Shown here: positions 42,518 to 51,141 of the stretch, piece by piece
Layout of the letters: each line of letters opens with the position of its first letter
Numbering within the stretch: the first letter of the stretch is position 1
Assembly (NCBI GenBank): GCA_963731125.1
Contig: CAVSVP010000016.1
Coordinates: 1-64,000, forward strand
From: CAVSVP01 sp963731125
GTDB lineage: Bacteria; Pseudomonadota; Gammaproteobacteria; Competibacterales; Competibacteraceae
Length of the DNA: 64,000 nucleotides
Direction: 5' to 3'
The notes under the pieces: model-generated
What the model was told of the DNA's origin: nothing
What the model saw: the letters and a program-made list of their open reading frames with translations, nothing else
The model's database searches: none
Position numbers and translations under genes: made by a program

Positions 42518-45274
42518 TTAGGAAATATTTCCGTCACTCGCCAATGAATTAACACCAGCTCTCTTGCTTAATCGCACTACTTGCTCGTGTAATGCCTGGA
42601 CAATCCGCTCCTGAGCATGCTCTTCTTGGCTTTGTTGGCACAGCATATCCGGCTCCAGAGGCTGTCCGAAAACCACGATAATCTGCTTGAGCCGCGGCAA
42701 CCAGGCACCACGCGGCAGTGCGGCATAGGTGCCATGAATATATACCGGCACTGCCGGTGCCTGAAAATGCGCCAGCAGCATACCAATACCGGGCTTAAAC
42801 GGCTGGAGTTTACCATCGGGGGAACGTTGGCCCTCGGGAAACCAGACTAAACTTCGGCCGCGTTTAAGTACTGCGGCGCCAAATGCCAAACTGGATAGCG
42901 CAGCCCGTTGCGGATCGAGAGGCACTACCTGAGCAAGACGGCTAACCAGACGGTTGACAGGATTATGAAAGGCTATACCTGTCCAGCCACCCCAATACAT
43001 CCGACGCAGCTGGCGGAAGTCGAGCGCTGCAGCAATGGCGAAGGGATCAAGGAAACTTGTATGGTTAGGCGTTAACACAAACGCATTCTGCTGCGGCACA
43101 TTTTCAAGACCTATAACTTGTAACCGAAACATACTTCGGATGACGCCCCTATTTAGGGCATAAAGCAACCGGCTCAGCCCTGCCTGGAAAGCATTTAACG
43201 GCCGCAGCCAGCGCCGCTGCATATCGTTAAGCACTGCCTCGGACTGCTCTAGCGGTAAGGCCTGAGGCCCCGCCTGCTCAGCTTCGGTAACTTCGCGCAG
43301 CAAATCGCGCACCGTATCAATACGGCCAATAGCTTCATCACTTAACTCAGCACCAACCCGCTGGCGAATGGCCAGTGTTACATCCAACCATGCCAGAGAA
43401 TCAATGCCCAGATCCAGCTGTGGACTGCTATCCGGCGTCAGGCGCCGATCGGCATAACGCTCCGCAAGCCAGTCCCAAACCTGGCACGCCGTCGGATCTG
43501 CTAATAACGCCTGGTCTTCCTCCGTCATCTCCTCAATGGCAATGGGTTGTTCCGAAATCTCGGTGGTCTTACCTTCCCTGACCTGCTGATAATGCTCTTT
43601 CAGCAAATGCCGGCGAATCTTACCCAAGCGCGTGCGCGGCAGGGGATCACGATCGATAACATAATCAGCGATTCGCTGGTATGAAGGTAACGATCCGGCA
43701 GACCGGTTAACCGCTTCTCGGATGGTCCGATCAATATCGCCGTCTTTTTGCTGACGAATGGCGTTGATGGCAGGCACAATAACGGCCACTAAACGGTTGT
43801 CCTGTTGCAATACACCGATTTCCTGGATAAAGTGGCTCTGTAAATAAGCCTCTTCCACCTGATCAGGCTGAATATTTTCGCCTCCCTCGGTGACGATCAA
43901 GGTAGAGGTTCGGCCCGTCACATGAAGATAACCGTCCTCGTCCATATAACCCAAATCTCCGGTTCGAAACCAACCATCATCGGTAAATACCTCCTGGGTT
44001 TTATCAGGCAGATTATGATAGCCTGCAAAGACATTAGGTCCCCGTGCAAGAATCTCACCCTGGCGGTGAGTATTACGCCGGTGGTTATCACCCTCCTCAG
44101 CACCGGCAATGCGCACTTCCACGCCGGGCACCGGACGGCCTACGCTATCCAGCCGCGCCTTCCCAGGAGGATTAATGGTCAATAAAGGAGCAGTCTCGGT
44201 AAGCCCATAACCAACGGCAACCTGCCAGCCCAGGTCTGCAAGAATCTGGGCAAGTTCGGGGTCCAGCGGCGAGCCCCCTGAAGCCAGCACCCGCAGATTT
44301 GGAGCAAATTCCTTATGCAGAGGGTGCAGCAGCCATTTGCCAAGCTTTAGCCCCAGCCGGCGCCGCAACCACCCGCTCAGCCCTAGACCCGCTTTAAATA
44401 GTGCAGCAGCGATACGGCCGCTGGACTCAACGCGTGTCCGGATACCGTCGTAGAGCGCACTGTAGAGCCGCGGCACTCCGATAATCAGACTCACTTGGCC
44501 TTCCCTGAGGGAGCGCACCAGCTGCGGCCCGGTAAGCGCGTGGGGAAGGATAAGGGGCAAGCCGAGACTCAAGGGTGCCAATAATCCTACGACAAAGGGA
44601 TAAACGTGATGCAGTGGTAATGGCAATAGAACCCGATCGTCCTCGCTGACCAGCTTAGCCTGTTTTATGGTAGTCAACTGAAAGGCTAAATTCCCGTGAG
44701 TTAAGGGAACCCCTTTGGGGGGACCGGTAGTACCGGATGTGTAGAAGAGAGTCGCGGTATCCTCCGGTGCGACAGTGGGCAAATCCTCATGGACATTCTT
44801 TAATAACTGCCGCCAACTGCGTTGGTCATCCTCCGCTGCGTCCAGCAAAACCAATCGTGGTTTAACTTCGGTTTCCAGGCCAGCAAGGTGATCTACTTTA
44901 GCAGTGCTCGTAAAAATAAGGCTAGGGCGGCTATCGTCAAGAATATGGCTCAACACCGCAATGCTTAGCTGGGTATCCAAAGGCATAACCACGGCGCCGG
45001 CCTGTAATACTGCCAAACAGGCGATAATCGATACGGGATTATTATCCGCCAGCAGCGCCACCACATCACCCTTGCCAATCCCGGCCTCGGCTAGCCCCTG
45101 AGCCAGTCGCTGCGACTGCTCAGTCAGTTCTGCATAAGAGCACTGTTCTACCGTGTCTTTCTGCAATGCCAGCAAAGCCGGTTTATCGCCCTGTTCGGTA
45201 AGGACCCTATGCAAAGCCCCTAGTGTATCCAAACTATCGTTATCGAGAAAATTCTGTGACGGTTGATAAGCCAT
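42518..45274 (-). CDS. Acyl-activating enzyme / acyl carrier / acyltransferase fusion (Aas-like)
   Basis: ATG 45274 follows TAGGAGCG and is preferred to TTG 45280. The 918-residue fusion has an AMP-dependent acyl synthetase (FYTSGTTGPPKGVPLTHGN near 176, RTGDLGYMDEDGYLHVTGR). It continues with an acyl-carrier-like domain with the phosphopantetheine Ser in LGIDSLAW (about 625). It ends with a PlsC acyltransferase (NHTSFLD, about 738; FPEGQRSPDGKL, about 812). Such proteins activate a fatty acid, hold it and transfer it to a lysophospholipid or glycerophosphate. The built-in carrier domain is unlike E. coli Aas, which uses free ACP. Confidence 0.9.
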   Translation of the reverse strand: MAYQPSQNFLDNDSLDTLGALHRVLTEQGDKPALLALQKDTVEQCSYAELTEQSQRLAQGLAEAGIGKGDVVALLADNNPVSIIACLAVLQAGAVVMPLDTQLSIAVLSHILDDSRPSLIFTSTAKVDHLAGLETEVKPRLVLLDAAEDDQRSWRQLLKNVHEDLPTVAPEDTATLFYTSGTTGPPKGVPLTHGNLAFQLTTIKQAKLVSEDDRVLLPLPLHHVYPFVVGLLAPLSLGLPLILPHALTGPQLVRSLREGQVSLIIGVPRLYSALYDGIRTRVESSGRIAAALFKAGLGLSGWLRRRLGLKLGKWLLHPLHKEFAPNLRVLASGGSPLDPELAQILADLGWQVAVGYGLTETAPLLTINPPGKARLDSVGRPVPGVEVRIAGAEEGDNHRRNTHRQGEILARGPNVFAGYHNLPDKTQEVFTDDGWFRTGDLGYMDEDGYLHVTGRTSTLIVTEGGENIQPDQVEEAYLQSHFIQEIGVLQQDNRLVAVIVPAINAIRQQKDGDIDRTIREAVNRSAGSLPSYQRIADYVIDRDPLPRTRLGKIRRHLLKEHYQQVREGKTTEISEQPIAIEEMTEEDQALLADPTACQVWDWLAERYADRRLTPDSSPQLDLGIDSLAWLDVTLAIRQRVGAELSDEAIGRIDTVRDLLREVTEAEQAGPQALPLEQSEAVLNDMQRRWLRPLNAFQAGLSRLLYALNRGVIRSMFRLQVIGLENVPQQNAFVLTPNHTSFLDPFAIAAALDFRQLRRMYWGGWTGIAFHNPVNRLVSRLAQVVPLDPQRAALSSLAFGAAVLKRGRSLVWFPEGQRSPDGKLQPFKPGIGMLLAHFQAPAVPVYIHGTYAALPRGAWLPRLKQIIVVFGQPLEPDMLCQQSQEEHAQERIVQALHEQVVRLSKRAGVNSLASDGNIS

Positions 45275-45280
45275 CCACAA

Positions 45281-45639
45281 CGCTCCTATAGTCTTTCAGA
45301 AATTAAATTTCTCATCATTATGCCTGTGAATCCAATTAAAACAGAGGCTTATGAAATCGATTTTGGAAACTATTTTTCTGAATGTCTATAGCTCTTGGTA
45401 ATGAGAAGCGATTTTTGAAGTATTAATAATGTTTAGCTTACCCACTGCCCTGCCGTTATGCCATTAGGGTTTTCCAGCAATATCGTCCTGTGCTTACTAA
45501 TGCCGCCACGCCGTCGTTATTGCTATTGTTACAGAACATGAATTGAACAGTTTCATAAAAAACGTGTATCCATTGGCAGCCAGCCTGAGCGGCAAGATTT
45601 GTTAATCCAAAGTTTTCTTCACCTGAAGGGAGCACAGCA
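45281..45639. other. Divergent promoter region between the Aas-like and SDR genes
   Basis: No gene is supported in this 359-base AT-rich spacer. It contains a perfect short dyad (AGAAATTAAATTTCT, 45299-45313) just upstream of the fusion gene, possibly regulatory. Confidence 0.4.
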
Positions 45640-46497
45640 ATGAGCAATGAGCAACATTTCCCACCACAGCACCAGGAACAGCAACCCGGTTTGCGTTCTG
45701 AAATGGAGCCTAAACCACTGACGGATGCCCCCTGGTATCGGGGCAGCGGTAAACTGGAAGACAAAGTTGCCATTATCACCGGCGCCGACAGTGGTATCGG
45801 ACGCTCGGTAGCCATTCTGTTTGCGAGAGAAGGAGCCGATATCGCCATTCTTTATTACGATGAGCACGAAGATGCCGAGGCCACCAAAGAACGGGTGGAA
45901 AAAGAAGGAAGACGGTGTCTATTGATTTCCGGTGACGTGGGAGAAGAATTCTTCTGCCGAGAGTCAGTCAAAAAAACCGTTGCCACCTATGGCAAGCTGG
46001 ATATTTTGGTCAATAACTCTGCAGAACAGCATCCTCAACCACAGCTGGAAGATATCAGCGCTGAACAATTGGAAAAAACGTTTCGTACGAACATATTTTC
46101 CATGTTTTATACGACTAAAGCAGCGTTGGCTTTTCTTCCTCAAGGTGGCAGCATTATCAATACCACCTCGGTAACCGCCTATCGGGGCAGTTCACATCTG
46201 CTGGATTACTCCGCTACCAAAGGGGCAATTACCGCTTTTACCCGCTCCCTGTCCTTGAGTCTGGCCAAGCGCAATATTCGTGTTAATGCCGTAGCACCGG
46301 GACCTATTTGGACGCCCTTGATTCCATCCACTTTTGATGGGGACAATGTCGCTTCCTTCGGTGGCTCTGTTCCTATGCAGCGGGCCGGACACCCCGAAGA
46401 AGTCGCACCCTCCTATGTGTTTTTAGCTTCACAGGATGCTTCCTATGTGAGCGGCCAGGTACTACATGTGAATGGAGGGGAAATCATCAACGGCTAG
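45640..46497 (+). CDS. Short-chain dehydrogenase/reductase (YghA-like)
   Basis: The 285-residue SDR has an N-terminal extension rich in Gln and Pro (residues 1-38), the cofactor loop TGADSGIGR (about 48-56), NNSA (about 124) and the catalytic YSATK (about 189-193). It ends with VLHVNGGEIING. This matches the general stress SDR group (YghA/GSP39-like), probably NAD(P)-dependent with aldehyde or keto substrates. GAAGGGAGC precedes ATG 45640. It probably stands alone. Confidence 0.88.
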   Translation: MSNEQHFPPQHQEQQPGLRSEMEPKPLTDAPWYRGSGKLEDKVAIITGADSGIGRSVAILFAREGADIAILYYDEHEDAEATKERVEKEGRRCLLISGDVGEEFFCRESVKKTVATYGKLDILVNNSAEQHPQPQLEDISAEQLEKTFRTNIFSMFYTTKAALAFLPQGGSIINTTSVTAYRGSSHLLDYSATKGAITAFTRSLSLSLAKRNIRVNAVAPGPIWTPLIPSTFDGDNVASFGGSVPMQRAGHPEEVAPSYVFLASQDASYVSGQVLHVNGGEIING

Positions 46498-46629
46498 AGT
46501 TTATTATGGAATATATTTCGTCTATGGATTATTTTTCTTTACCATGATGTTATCCATTTCGTGTCGTTTAATGTCCTAATGTGCTCCCGACAGCTATCCC
46601 GTCGTAGCCAACCCAACAGGAGAATAACA

Positions 46630-47721
46630 ATGAGCAAAGCAGTCTATGCCGGGGCACACGCATGGCACAACACCGGGTTGAGCTTAGCTAGGCCCTACCG
46701 ACGCAGGCGGGTGACGGCACCAGAGCCCAGCCGACGGCGCGATCCGTTATTCGGTTCTCCAGGCAAAGTGCTGCTTGGTGCGGCCCTGTGTTTGGCCGCC
46801 GGTGCCATGCTGGGGCGCACCCTGGCGCGACCGCACCCCTACAGCACGGCCAGGCGACTGACGGCCACGCCGCCCGCCGCGCCACATCGACCGGCTCATC
46901 TGACGGCGTCACCGCGCCTATTGGACCCCACCCAAAAGGCGACACATGCCGCCCGCCTGCTCAACGGCGGTGCCCTGGTGCTGGCCTGCAGCGCCCTAGC
47001 CGACAGCGGTATGGAACACGACCGCAGCCACTTCGACAATCGCGCCATGTATGTGGCGCCTATCGTGTCGGCTCTCACCCTGGCGGTGAGCGGCCGTGGC
47101 ATCCAGGCGCCGCGGCACAGGGGCCCACTGGCCCGGGACAGTTTTCTCCTGGCGGTGCTGACGGGGCTGGCGGGGCTGGGTTTTCATACCTATAACATCG
47201 GCAAGCGCGCCGGTGGGTTTAGCCTGCTCAACCTGTTCTATGCCGCCCCGCTAGGTGCACCCGGCGCGGTGAGTCTCGCCGGCGTATTGGGTCTGGCGGC
47301 TCAGGGTCTCTTTCCACGCCCCACCCGGCTGGCCGGTCGGAATCTGGCCCTGGTGACGGCCGCTGGCCTGCTGGGCACGGTGGCGGAGGCGGGACTGCTG
47401 CATTTTCGCGGTGCTTTTCAGAACCCGTATATGTACCTGCCGGTGTCTCTACCACCGGCCGCCGCCGCAGCCCTGACACTGGCGGCTTGGCGCCCAACCC
47501 ATACCCGTCTGCGCGCGGCACGAATACTGGTGGGAGCGACGGCGGTGCTGGGTGTGGCAGGCACCATGTTTCATGCCTATGGCATCCATCGCAATATGGG
47601 AGGCTGGCGTAACTGGAGCCAGATGCTGCTCCAGGGGCCGCCGCTGCCTGCCCCTCCCGGCTTTACCGGGGTTGCCTTGGGTGGCTTGGGCGCGCTTCAC
47701 CTACTGGAGATCGCGCGATGA
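46630..47721 (+). CDS. Integral membrane protein of the dehydrogenase cluster
   Basis: ATG 46630 follows AACAGGAGAATAAC. The 363-residue protein has a basic N-terminal tail followed by about eight hydrophobic helices (VLLGAALCLAAGAMLGRTLA, SFLLAVLTGLAGLGFHTYNIG, LVTAAGLLGTVAEAGLLHF, RILVGATAVLGVAGTMFHAYGIHRNMGGW). Repeated helix ends with His (GLGFHTYNIG, GTMFHAYGIH) suggest a duplicated unit or haem/quinone contacts (inference). It overlaps the next gene by four bases and is probably the anchor of the dehydrogenase. No family was recognised. Confidence 0.7.
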   Translation: MSKAVYAGAHAWHNTGLSLARPYRRRRVTAPEPSRRRDPLFGSPGKVLLGAALCLAAGAMLGRTLARPHPYSTARRLTATPPAAPHRPAHLTASPRLLDPTQKATHAARLLNGGALVLACSALADSGMEHDRSHFDNRAMYVAPIVSALTLAVSGRGIQAPRHRGPLARDSFLLAVLTGLAGLGFHTYNIGKRAGGFSLLNLFYAAPLGAPGAVSLAGVLGLAAQGLFPRPTRLAGRNLALVTAAGLLGTVAEAGLLHFRGAFQNPYMYLPVSLPPAAAAALTLAAWRPTHTRLRAARILVGATAVLGVAGTMFHAYGIHRNMGGWRNWSQMLLQGPPLPAPPGFTGVALGGLGALHLLEIAR

Positions 47722-48326
47722 GTTCCTTTACTTCTCCTTATCCCGACTACGACGTGCTAGCCAAATGGGACACGCCGTCCTGGAATGCCTTCACCCGGGA
47801 GGTCATCGCCCGGCGGCTGACCGAGGTACCAAAGCGGCAATTTTTGCCACCGGATGAGTATGCCATTCTAGAGGCGGCCTGTGACCGCCTTCTGCCGCAA
47901 CCCGAGCGGACGCATCCCGTCCCGATAGCACCGTGGATCGACCAGAAGCTGGTAAACAATCAGGATGAGGGCTATCGTTATGCCGATCTGCCGCCGTTTC
48001 GGGAAGCCTGGCAGCGCGGCTTGCAGGGCATCGATGACGAAAGCCGGCAGCGCTATGGTATGCCTTTTGTACATCTCTCGGAAGAACGCCAGGATGGCGT
48101 GCTGCGGGCGCTGCAACAGGGTGATACCCAGGCTCCGCTCTGGCAGCAACTGCCTGCCAAACGTTTCTTTAGCGGTCTGTTGCTGACCGAAGTGGTCGCC
48201 GTTTACTACGCGTATCCGGCCGCCTGGAATGAAATTGGTTTTGGCGGTCCCGCCTCGCCACGCGGCTATGTCCGGTTAGCCCCTGATCGCCGTGACCCTT
48301 GGGAAGCCAAGGAGCATCATGACTGA
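47718..48326 (+). CDS. Gluconate 2-dehydrogenase subunit 3-like protein
   Basis: The 202-residue protein has the subunit 3 pattern FLPPDEYAILEAACDRLLPQPERTHPVPIAPWIDQKL, then LPPFREAWQRGLQGIDDESRQRYG and a C-terminal AYYAYPAAWNEIGFGGPASPRGY-like segment. In FAD-dependent gluconate dehydrogenase and relatives, subunit 3 is the small partner exported together with the GMC flavoprotein. It overlaps the GMC gene by eight bases. No Tat signal is seen here, so if the complex is periplasmic it is exported in an unusual way or the complex is cytoplasmic. Confidence 0.85.
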   Translation: MSSFTSPYPDYDVLAKWDTPSWNAFTREVIARRLTEVPKRQFLPPDEYAILEAACDRLLPQPERTHPVPIAPWIDQKLVNNQDEGYRYADLPPFREAWQRGLQGIDDESRQRYGMPFVHLSEERQDGVLRALQQGDTQAPLWQQLPAKRFFSGLLLTEVVAVYYAYPAAWNEIGFGGPASPRGYVRLAPDRRDPWEAKEHHD

Positions 48327-49962
48327 ACTCGAACAACCCCGTGCCAAACACGGCCGCGCGCCCGACGTATTCCGGGTCGGTGGCTGGACCCCCATGCGCT
48401 GTTATTCCCAGAGAGAACCCGTGGATTTTGCCATCGTCGGCACTGGGGCGGGAGGCGGCACCTTAGCCTGTAAGCTGGCCGAGGCGGGCTTTTCTGTCGT
48501 TGCCTTCGATGCCGGACCGTTTTGGCGCCCGTTGGAAGACTTCGCTTCCGATGAACGGGAACAGCAGAAACTGTATTGGCGAGAGGAGCGCATCTCCGGC
48601 GGTGAAAATCCGGTAGCTTTTGGCAGCAACAACAGCGGCCGCGGCGTTGGCGGTAGTACGGTGCACTTTACCATGGTCTCGCTACGCTTTCGCCCGGCGT
48701 GGTTTAAGTCGCGCTCGGTGCTGGGCTACGGCCATGATTGGCCGGTCTCCTGGGAGGAAATGCAATACTATTATGAAGAAGTGGAAGAGGCGCTGCAAAT
48801 TGCCGGACCGGTCCACTACCCCTGGGGCCCGCCGCGGCGGCGCTATCCTTACCGCCCTCATGAAGTCAATGCGGCCGGTCTGGTGCTCGCGCGTGCCGCC
48901 CAGGCGCTGGGCATCGCCTGGTCGCCGACGCCGCTGGCCACCCTCTCCGCGCCCCGGGGTCTGGCCCATCCCTGTGTCTATCGGGGATTTTGTAAAATTG
49001 GCTGCTCCACCAACGCCAAACAGAGTGTGCTGATAACGTGGATTCCCCGCGCCCTCCACGCCGGAGCCGAAATCCGGGATTTAGCCATGGTCGGACGGAT
49101 TGCGATGGGACCCAACGGACGGGTCACAGGGGTAGAGTATTATCGCGACAATACCTGGCAGTTTCAACCGACGCGCCATGTGGTCGTGGCCGGCTACAGC
49201 ATCGAAACGCCGCGGCTGTTGCTCAATTCCGCCTGCCCTGCCTTTCCCGACGGGTTGGCCAATCGCAGCGGCCTCGTCGGCAAGTGCCTGATGGTTCACG
49301 GTAATCATGCCGTCTGGGGCGTTATGGACGAGGAAATCCGCTGGTACAAGGGGCCACCCGGCATGGCCATTACCGAACACTGGAATTATGTGGATACCGG
49401 CAAGGATTTCGCCGGCGGCTACTGCTTTCTCAGCCAGGGTCCCATGCCGGCGGACTGGGCCCACAGTGTGGCCACCGAACGCGGGTTGTGGGGCATGGCA
49501 CTGCGCCAGGCAATGACGCAGTATAACCATCAAGCCGGGCTGAAAATTGTCGGCGAGGTCGAACCCCGCGAAACCAACCGGGTGGAACTGGCCGATGAAA
49601 CCGACCGCTACGGGCTGCGTATCCCACGCATTACCTTTAGCTTTTCAGAGAACGATCAACGGCTACAGCAGCATGCGGTGGCGTTTATGCGCCAGGCCAT
49701 GCAGGCCGCCGGCGGTCATGATCTCTGGTCCGAAAGCGGCACTGCCCATCTGATGGGGGGCTGCCGGATGGGCTTCGATCCCGCCACCAGCGTCACCAAT
49801 GCCGATGGCCGCACCTGGGATATTCCCAATCTGTGGATCTGCGATGGGTCACTATTTCCCACCTCGGGGGGCGTTAATCCGTCGCTGACCATTCAGGCTC
49901 TTGCCTGCCGCATCGGCGACCGTATCACCGCCCTCGCCCGCCGCGGTGAGTTAGCCGGCTAG
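48319..49962 (+). CDS. GMC-family FAD oxidoreductase
   Basis: ATG 48319 follows AAGGAG. The 547-residue flavoprotein has the FAD dinucleotide motif VDFAIVGTGAGGGTLACKLAEAGFSVVAFDAG (about 35-66), a GVGGSTVHF second GMC signature near residue 120, and the C-terminal active-site region HLMGGCRMGFDP...NADGRTWDIPNLWICDGSLFPTSGGVNPSLT. It likely oxidises a sugar, polyol or alcohol. It forms the catalytic unit of the three-gene set with the membrane protein and subunit 3. The substrate is unknown. Confidence 0.88.
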   Translation: MTELEQPRAKHGRAPDVFRVGGWTPMRCYSQREPVDFAIVGTGAGGGTLACKLAEAGFSVVAFDAGPFWRPLEDFASDEREQQKLYWREERISGGENPVAFGSNNSGRGVGGSTVHFTMVSLRFRPAWFKSRSVLGYGHDWPVSWEEMQYYYEEVEEALQIAGPVHYPWGPPRRRYPYRPHEVNAAGLVLARAAQALGIAWSPTPLATLSAPRGLAHPCVYRGFCKIGCSTNAKQSVLITWIPRALHAGAEIRDLAMVGRIAMGPNGRVTGVEYYRDNTWQFQPTRHVVVAGYSIETPRLLLNSACPAFPDGLANRSGLVGKCLMVHGNHAVWGVMDEEIRWYKGPPGMAITEHWNYVDTGKDFAGGYCFLSQGPMPADWAHSVATERGLWGMALRQAMTQYNHQAGLKIVGEVEPRETNRVELADETDRYGLRIPRITFSFSENDQRLQQHAVAFMRQAMQAAGGHDLWSESGTAHLMGGCRMGFDPATSVTNADGRTWDIPNLWICDGSLFPTSGGVNPSLTIQALACRIGDRITALARRGELAG

Positions 49963-49972
49963 CTGAGTTTAC

Positions 49973-50173
49973 CTACGCCGCCTTGACATCATAGGGGCAG
50001 GCAAATAGCTGCGGAATACTCGCTCCAGGATTGTCGGCCATTGCCTCGCCAATCGTCTGCAGCCGCTGCATCTGATAAACATCGCTCACCGGTGCTTCGC
50101 CAAAGTGAACTGTGGTACACCTGGATGGTTTTCGCGGCATGAACACGTTCACTTCAACGTTATATTCCCACAT
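49973..50173 (-). pseudogene. IS4-family (Tn5-like) transposase, N-terminal fragment
   Basis: The 66 residues contain VHFGEAPVSDVYQMQRLQTIGEAMADNPGASIPQLFACPYDVKAA, which resembles the DNA-binding N-terminus of Tn5-type IS4 transposases (FG...GD.RR..RL......A..P..SIP). The DDE catalytic part is missing. Start ATG 50173 lies within a 14-bp dyad (50162-50216). It is a leftover of a mobile element beside the intact IS1-family copy. Confidence 0.6.
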
Positions 50174-50216
50174 CCAACCAATCTTAGATACATGTTGATA
50201 TAGGATGTGGGAATAT
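50162..50216. repeat. Inverted repeat at the start of the IS4 fragment
   Basis: ATATTCCCACATCC at 50162-50175 pairs perfectly with its complement at 50203-50216 across a 27-base loop. It may be an operator or leftover element end. It lies immediately left of the IS1-family element. Confidence 0.5.
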
Positions 50217-50232
50217 GTTCTGAGAATTAGAC

Positions 50233-51125
50233 GGTAGTGTTTTAACTCTGTTGATCCTTTGCCTCAGACGTCGAGACCAAACTCATAACGGTTGACAAAG
50301 AGGCCGATGACGATATCGTGCATCTGCGTTGATTTCGAAAAGCAAATGGTTTTGCGAACCAGTCGCTTGATGCGCGTGCGCAGCGTGAGGTGCTTGCGCT
50401 CGATCCGCTGCGTGTGACGCTTGCCGATCACATGGGTTTCCGGGTCCAGGTGACGCGCATAGGCCCCCCAGTCATCGGTAAAAAAGCGGGTTATGCCAAA
50501 CGGCTCCAGTAACCCTTTCAAGTCCAGAAAGACCTCATCTTGACGCCGACCCAAGACATAGGCTAACACCGTCCCGGTGGCCCGATCGATGGCATGCCAC
50601 AGCCACCGTTGATTCGTCTTGCTCCCCACATAGCTCCACATCTCGTCCATCTCGACCTCCAGGTTATCACTACCAACGTCCTGACTTTTATCTATTTTAA
50701 CGATATCTACTTGAAGGGCGTCAGGGTCCGCTGCCGCCAAAAATGGCGTGTTTACCGAGCGCAACTCCGATTCTTTTTTTTTAACTCCTTAATCACCGTG
50801 GCCGTGCTGATGCCCAACACCCGCGCCGTATCCCGCACCCCACTGCCGTTCAGGGCCATGTCAATGATCTGCTGCTTGACGTCCGGCAAGCGACCCTTCT
50901 CTGAGTAGTTCTGAATAAAGGTCTGGCATGGACACGTCGGGTCCTGGCACAAAAATCGTTGCTTTCCGTTCGACGCCTTGCCATGCTTGGCCACGTCGAT
51001 GCCACCACAAGTCGGACAGGCTACTGGCGCTAATACCATGCGAGTTTTGCTCCGAAAATCGTTTGAAAACGTCACGAAATCATAGCCTATCGATTTACAG
51101 AACTCAACACAGTTAAAACACTACC
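50233..51125 (-). mobile_element. IS1-family insertion sequence
   Basis: Inverted ends of 23 bp with one mismatch begin GGTAGTGTTTTAACT (50233 onward, complement ending at 51125). They bound an 893-base unit with an insA/insB-type two-frame transposase. No clear target duplication is seen (AATTAGAC left, AGGGAGAG right). The right end lies 16 bases before the ATG of the next gene and may provide its promoter. Confidence 0.88.
50264..51075 (-). CDS. IS1-family transposase (InsA/InsB with programmed -1 frameshift)
   Basis: The first frame (51075 to 50752) is InsA-like: zinc finger CPTCGG...CQDPTCPC and helix-turn-helix VRDTARVLGISTATVIKELKKK. At a run of nine A on the coding strand (50774-50782) a -1 shift leads to the InsB frame: EVEMDEMWSYVGSKTNQRWLWHAIDRATGTVLAYVLG, FFTDDWGAYARHL and HTQRIERKHLTLRTRIKRLVRK, which carry the DDE residues. 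This is the standard IS1 expression mode. Both frames look complete, so the element may be active. Confidence 0.88.
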
Positions 51126-51141
51126 AGGGAGAGATCAACTG

